Positions 6,034 to 9,016 of a stretch of DNA of 9,016 nucleotides are shown in pieces. The notes under the pieces were generated by a model. It was not told the DNA's origin, ran no database searches, and was given only the letters and a program-made list of their open reading frames with translations. Numbering within the stretch: position 1 is the first letter of the stretch; each line of letters begins with the position of its first letter. Source of the stretch: Prevotella sp. (GTDB taxonomy: Bacteria > Bacteroidota > Bacteroidia > Bacteroidales > Bacteroidaceae). Location: the NCBI GenBank assembly GCA_022732315.1, contig JAIJUV010000098.1, positions 1 to 9,016 of the forward strand, written 5' to 3'. Position numbers and translations under genes: made by a program.

Positions 6034-6738
6034 ATGGCCAAGAAGAAAGAAAGCAACAAGGAAAAAGCGGCTAAAGCAATAGCCAAACTATGGGGCGGTA
6101 TCGAGGACGAACAGTTCGACTTACTGCTTGAGCATATCGAACTCAAAAAGTTCAAGAAGGGGGAACTCATCTATCAAAACGAGCAGCAGCCCACAGAAGC
6201 CATGTGCCTGCTCACGGGAAAGGTGAAGATCTTCAAGGATGGCATATCTGGCAAAAACCAGATTATCCGTGTCATCAAACCACTCGAGTTTTTCGGATTC
6301 AGAGCTTACTTCGCTGACGAAATCTACAAGACCGCAGCTATGTCATTAGACAATTGCGTGGTGGCTTCCTTCCCCATCGCTGTATTGATGAAGTTGTTGC
6401 AGAAAAGCTTCAACATTGGTCATTACTTCATCAAATACCTGAGCATAGAAATAGGAAAGTCGGATGATCGCACAGTGAACCTCACCCAAAAGCACATCCG
6501 TGCCCGCCTTGCCGAAGCCCTCCTGTTTCTGCTCGACTCCTACGGGTTGGCAAAAGACGACAGCACCCTGGATTGCAGCCTGAGCAGAGAAGACCTGGCA
6601 AACATTGCCAACATGACAACGAGCAACTGCATCCGAACCCTTTCGGCATTCGTCAGCGAGGGCCTCATCGAGACGAACGTCAGAAAAATCAAGATTCTCA
6701 ACGAAGAAGAGTTGAAGAAGATTGCAGATATGGGATAA
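6034..6738 (+). CDS. Crp/Fnr-family transcriptional regulator
   Basis: A 234-residue protein with the two-domain Crp/Fnr plan. The N-terminal cyclic-nucleotide-binding-like barrel covers about residues 25-125 (KFKKGELIYQNEQ, CLLTGKVKIFKDG, FFGFRAYFADE). A dimer helix follows at about 126-150, then a winged helix-turn-helix at about 155-232 (RARLAEALLFLLD, SREDLANIANMTTSNCIRTL, FVSEGLIE), with the recognition helix around 195-207. The phosphate-binding loop lacks the Glu and Arg that hold cAMP in Escherichia coli Crp: GFRAYF replaces the GE-type start, and Lys99 stands where Arg is expected. There is no N-terminal cysteine cluster of Fnr type. The effector is therefore unknown. The gene is divergent from the glycogen unit across 222 bases, which makes that unit and its own promoter likely targets. 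The 10-residue Lys-rich start (MAKKKESNKE) is the only sensible Met. Confidence 0.92.
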   Translation: MAKKKESNKEKAAKAIAKLWGGIEDEQFDLLLEHIELKKFKKGELIYQNEQQPTEAMCLLTGKVKIFKDGISGKNQIIRVIKPLEFFGFRAYFADEIYKTAAMSLDNCVVASFPIAVLMKLLQKSFNIGHYFIKYLSIEIGKSDDRTVNLTQKHIRARLAEALLFLLDSYGLAKDDSTLDCSLSREDLANIANMTTSNCIRTLSAFVSEGLIETNVRKIKILNEEELKKIADMG

Positions 6739-6759
6739 AGAGATTAAAGATTAGAGATA
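6739..6759. repeat. Three tandem 7-base units after the regulator stop
   Basis: Directly after the stop codon the sequence reads AGAGATT, AAAGATT, AGAGATA. The 7-base period is the same as in the gap before the GH57 gene, but the word differs. No function can be assigned. Confidence 0.5.
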
Positions 6760-6772
6760 AATACAAAACGGC

Positions 6773-6813
6773 AATGTGCCATAAGTCACTACTAGGATGA
6801 CTTATGGCACATT
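6773..6813. terminator. Bidirectional hairpin between convergent genes
   Basis: A perfect 16-bp stem (6773-6788 with 6798-6813) closes a 9-base loop. It lies in the 98-base gap between the end of the regulator gene (+) and the end of the lipid-kinase gene (-). The bases after it are only moderately T-rich in either direction (ATCATATCATACTCTT on plus, GCCGTTTTGTATTT on minus). It most likely terminates, or processes the 3' ends of, both transcripts. Confidence 0.7.
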
Positions 6814-6836
6814 ATCATATCATACTCTTATATCTT

Positions 6837-7769
6837 TTATACCGGTATCAGGAAGTTGATGACTTCCTGGATGGCTGTCACCTTATAAGGTCCCACTGGC
6901 GTATTCATCAATCTTCCATCAATGCCTATCAAGGCATGCGGATCAGCCTGCACCTCCACTTCGCGGGTACGATAAGGATGCACGCTCTTATGATTGAGGA
7001 ACTTTCCTTTCACAAAGAGATAGATGCCTTCAAAGAGCTGCGTCATCTGCGGATGATAAACCACAGATACATCAAGCAGTCCATTATACGGCACGGCATT
7101 TGGCGTCTGCCCATAGCCCGATGCATTACCGATACACATGGTCATCACCCTACGCTTAATCACATCCGTATTGATATGGATGTTCATCTTGTAATCCAGA
7201 CGCTGGAAAATCATCAGGATGAACGAAAGGATGAACGACAAGGTTCTGGAGCCGAAAGCATGATGAGTCTTGCGTCGCAAGTTCATGATATTGGCGATGA
7301 AGCCCACATTGACACAGTTCAGGAAATAGCGAATACACTTATCCCCCTTCTTGTTGGTATATCGGATGCAACCCAAGTCTATCTTTCTGATGCGGCGCTT
7401 CTTGAGCCAACCAACAGTCTGCTCGATATTACTGTCGTCGAATCCCCAGAAATGAGCGAAGTCGTTCATCAAGCCGTTAGGTATCACTCCCAAAGCCACC
7501 TGATCACGCTCTTCCTCGTTCATCTGCATCAGGCAATTCACGGCATCATTGAGCGCAGAATCTCCGCCAACAATCACTATCGTCTTATAGCCATTGTTGA
7601 CAAACATCTTCACCAGACGCTCCACGCTTTTCTGGTTCTCGCTCTGCACAAAGTCGTAATCCACGCCTTGCTGCCTGAGCACCTTTTCTATCTTTTCCCA
7701 GCGCTTGTTGCTGCGCCAACCGCCTCGGGGACAGTAAAGAAGTCCCCATTTATTCTCATTAGCTGCCAT
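6837..7769 (-). CDS. Diacylglycerol kinase-like lipid kinase with altered nucleotide motifs
   Basis: A 310-residue protein of the DAGK/sphingosine-kinase/YegS fold, which phosphorylates lipid hydroxyls with ATP at the membrane face. The catalytic domain is at about 8-135 and the C-terminal beta-sandwich at about 145-300. Recognisable positions are VGGDSALNDAVN (67-78), GVIPNGLMNDFA (94-105), NVGF (154-157), GNASGYGQTP (214-223), NGLLDV (229-234) and GIDGR (282-286). The family usually has GGDGT, GTGNDFA and DGE-type motifs; here the first reads GGDSA and the second GLMNDFA. Because Asp70, Asn102 and Asp103 remain, the fold is clear but substrate and activity are open. A hydrophobic stretch at 177-188 is part of the domain rather than a clear membrane anchor. 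It starts 5 bases after the miaA stop, so it should be translated from the same transcript. No Shine-Dalgarno is visible. Confidence 0.87.
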   Translation of the reverse strand: MAANENKWGLLYCPRGGWRSNKRWEKIEKVLRQQGVDYDFVQSENQKSVERLVKMFVNNGYKTIVIVGGDSALNDAVNCLMQMNEEERDQVALGVIPNGLMNDFAHFWGFDDSNIEQTVGWLKKRRIRKIDLGCIRYTNKKGDKCIRYFLNCVNVGFIANIMNLRRKTHHAFGSRTLSFILSFILMIFQRLDYKMNIHINTDVIKRRVMTMCIGNASGYGQTPNAVPYNGLLDVSVVYHPQMTQLFEGIYLFVKGKFLNHKSVHPYRTREVEVQADPHALIGIDGRLMNTPVGPYKVTAIQEVINFLIPV

Positions 7770-7774
7770 GCTTT

Positions 7775-8749
7775 TTACTTTGAATTTTTAACTAATTCCA
7801 TCACTTGATCCACTTTCTGCTCCATCGGCTGCAAAGCATCTATCCAATGGATAGTGAAGCCCCTTCGCTCCATGCCTCTAAACCAAGTCATCTGGCGCTT
7901 GGCAAACTGATGGATGGCTATCTCAAGACTCCGGAACATTTCCTCGTATGTAGTCTTGCCTATCACGTATTCCGTAACAAACTTATACTCCAGCCCATAA
8001 TAGAGAAGGTTTTCCGCAGGAATACCTTTATCTAACAGCGTGACTATTTCATCTACCATTCCTTCCTGGAGGCGCTGCTTCAATCTGCGGGTAATCTTCT
8101 CACGGCGCGCATCACGGTCGATACTCACACCAATGATGAGTGAATCTACAGCGGGGAGTTCACGCTCCGGCATCGGATGTTCCAGATTATGCGTCTCTAT
8201 CTCGATGGCACGGATAGCACGCTGAGCAGTATCCACGTCTGTGCGATTGTGCATATTCGATCCCGTTTTAGCCTTCAACTCTTGCAATATCACGGTGAGT
8301 TCCTCCAAGGATTTACCTGCCAATCTATCTCTAAGTTCCTGATTCTGAGGAACAGGAGAAAGACGGTATCCCTTGAGCACCGATTCTATATAAAGTCCGG
8401 TACCTCCACAAAGAATCGGCAGCACTCCTCTCTTCTGAATATCAAGATAAGCATCATAGAAGTCTTGCTGATATTCAAAGAGATTGTATTTCGTACCCGG
8501 TTCACAGATATCTATCAGATGATAAGGTATCTGCTTTCCATCAATGGTATAATCTTCCAAGTCCTTTCCTGTACCAATGTCCATACCACGATACACCTGG
8601 CGACTATCAGCACTGATAATCTCCGCACCCTGCGTGTTGCCACCCCACGACGCAGCATCCAAGCTGTTAATCCTGGCAGCAAGTGCAGCGGCAAGACTCG
8701 TCTTTCCGCTCGCAGTAGGACCCAATATGGTTATCATAGAATGTTTCAT
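7775..8749 (-). CDS. miaA: tRNA dimethylallyltransferase
   Basis: MiaA transfers a dimethylallyl group to N6 of adenosine 37 in tRNAs that read codons starting with U, the first step toward ms2i6A. The 324-residue protein has the P-loop GPTASGKTSLA (10-20), ISADSRQVYRGMDIGTGKDL (45-64) with the substrate-binding Asp-Ser-Arg, CGGTGLYIE (114-122), QRAIRAIEI (176-184) and FAKRQMTWFR (282-291). Length is near normal (about 300-320). Residues 29-41 (LDAASWGGNTQGA region) look like an insertion between the first helix and the ISADSRQ strand. Bacteroidota often carry two miaA paralogs; the MDIGTGKDL and PYHLIDI wording suggests the more divergent one. It is the first gene of a two-gene unit with the lipid-kinase gene. 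The first ATG is only 4 bases downstream of a consensus -7 element, so Met5 (MITILGPTASGK) is a serious alternative start. Confidence 0.92.
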   Translation of the reverse strand: MKHSMITILGPTASGKTSLAAALAARINSLDAASWGGNTQGAEIISADSRQVYRGMDIGTGKDLEDYTIDGKQIPYHLIDICEPGTKYNLFEYQQDFYDAYLDIQKRGVLPILCGGTGLYIESVLKGYRLSPVPQNQELRDRLAGKSLEELTVILQELKAKTGSNMHNRTDVDTAQRAIRAIEIETHNLEHPMPERELPAVDSLIIGVSIDRDARREKITRRLKQRLQEGMVDEIVTLLDKGIPAENLLYYGLEYKFVTEYVIGKTTYEEMFRSLEIAIHQFAKRQMTWFRGMERRGFTIHWIDALQPMEQKVDQVMELVKNSK

Positions 8750-8753
8750 GCCG

Positions 8754-8784
8754 CAAAGATAAGGGAAATTATTGAGAAAACAAA
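8754..8784 (-). promoter_or_regulatory. Bacteroidota-type promoter of miaA
   Basis: On the minus strand TTTG (8781-8784) and TATCTTTG (8754-8761) are exactly 19 bases apart, the same -33/-7 arrangement and the same -7 octamer as in front of the glycogen unit. Only 4 bases separate the -7 element from the first miaA ATG, so the transcript would begin almost on the start codon. Confidence 0.8.
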
Positions 8785-8869
8785 ATAAAACGAGAGGAAT
8801 TTCTCACTTTATAACGTTATGAGCAGTCATTTGCGCGTTTTAGCACACAAGCACAAACCTGCATAGGCA

Positions 8870-8910
8870 TAAAAACAAAAAGCCGCCCAGCATTAAAAAT
8901 GCTAGGCGGC
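8870..8910 (-). terminator. Intrinsic terminator of the GAPDH gene
   Basis: A 13-bp stem (8882-8894 with 8898-8910) with a 3-base loop and one G-U pair in the minus-strand RNA is followed by TTTTTGTTTTTA. It lies 31 bases after the GAPDH stop and upstream of the miaA promoter. The 72 bases from here to 8800 hold no recognisable gene. Confidence 0.93.
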
Positions 8911-8941
8911 AATATCTTCTTAATCGTTAAGAGGCAACGAA

Positions 8942-9016
8942 TTAACCGTTGTGCTTCTTCATGATCTTGATCAACTCAACAACCTTGTGTGAGTAACCAA
9001 TCTCGTTGTCATACCA
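8942..9016 (-). CDS. gap: Glyceraldehyde-3-phosphate dehydrogenase, last 24 residues (5' part outside window)
   Basis: The reverse strand from the window end encodes WYDNEIGYSHKVVELIK, then IMKKHNG and a TAA stop. WYDNEIGYS is the nearly invariant C-terminal motif of type I GAPDH, the glycolytic enzyme that oxidises glyceraldehyde 3-phosphate with NAD and phosphate. The Asn-Glu-containing segment is part of the NAD-binding C-terminal region, while the catalytic Cys and His lie outside the window. Only about 7 percent of the protein is visible, but the motif is diagnostic. The gene has its own terminator and so is probably not co-transcribed with miaA. Confidence 0.94.
   Translation of the reverse strand, partial: WYDNEIGYSHKVVELIKIMKKHNG

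Noticed and set aside
5898..6170. 90-codon minus-strand frame over the divergent region and the start of the regulator gene
   Set aside because: It overlaps the clear regulator start; the Ser/Leu/Phe-rich translation comes from reading the Lys-rich regulator N-terminus and AT-rich leader backwards.
6804..7808. 334-codon plus-strand frame opposite the lipid-kinase gene
   Set aside because: Its start lies within the terminator hairpin, its product has no domain signal, and the minus strand carries a recognisable kinase fold.
8811..8820. Perfect palindrome ATAACGTTAT upstream of the miaA promoter
   Set aside because: A 10-base self-complementary word in AT-rich DNA is common by chance, and it has no extended arms or second copy here.
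8817..8870. 17-residue minus-strand frame (begins MPMQVCACVLK) between the GAPDH terminator and the miaA promoter
   Set aside because: It overlaps the T-rich tail of the terminator, has no promoter or ribosome site, and its length is expected by chance.
1..9016. Insertion sequence, phage, CRISPR or anti-phage defence genes
   Set aside because: No transposase, integrase, repeat-spacer array or defence-type domain is seen; all complete genes have metabolic, regulatory or tRNA-modification roles.

Overview
The window looks like chromosomal DNA of a Bacteroidota bacterium, most likely Prevotella/Segatella. The evidence is protein style (GH43 with a C-terminal beta-sandwich, a GDE/GT/GH57 glycogen cluster, a divergent GGDSA-type lipid kinase), AT-rich intergenic DNA without Shine-Dalgarno sites (one exception), and two textbook Bacteroidota promoters (TTTG-N19-TAnnTTTG). 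No mobile element, CRISPR array, rRNA or tRNA gene was seen.

Layout: (1) 1-972 (+) is the C-terminal part of a GH43 glycosidase, cut by the window edge. (2) 1017-5890 (-) is a complete glycogen/alpha-glucan unit: a consensus promoter, a glycogen debranching enzyme (3868-5811), a GT-B glycosyltransferase of glycogen-synthase type (2582-3850), a GH57 alpha-amylase-like protein (1086-2516), and an intrinsic terminator. (3) 6034-6738 (+), divergent from that unit, encodes a Crp/Fnr-family regulator. The 222-bp divergent region carries a perfect 6-4-6 inverted repeat placed like a Crp/Fnr operator. (4) 6837-8749 (-) is a two-gene unit, miaA then a diacylglycerol/lipid kinase-like gene, driven by a promoter that nearly touches the miaA start codon. 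A 16-bp perfect stem separates it from the convergent regulator. (5) 8942-9016 (-) is the extreme C-terminus of glyceraldehyde-3-phosphate dehydrogenase, followed by a strong terminator.

How the genes fit together: the debranching enzyme and glycosyltransferase should act on cytoplasmic glycogen. The third protein has the GH57 fold signature but appears to lack both catalytic carboxylates, and it ends in a coiled coil plus a lysine/alanine-rich tail. A binding, scaffold or regulatory role on the polymer is therefore more likely than hydrolysis. The divergent Crp/Fnr protein is the natural candidate regulator of the unit. This pseudoenzyme-containing module with its regulator and operator is the most interesting part of the window. 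Two intergenic spots also carry short 7-bp-period repeats. There is no gene-free stretch longer than 300 bases.
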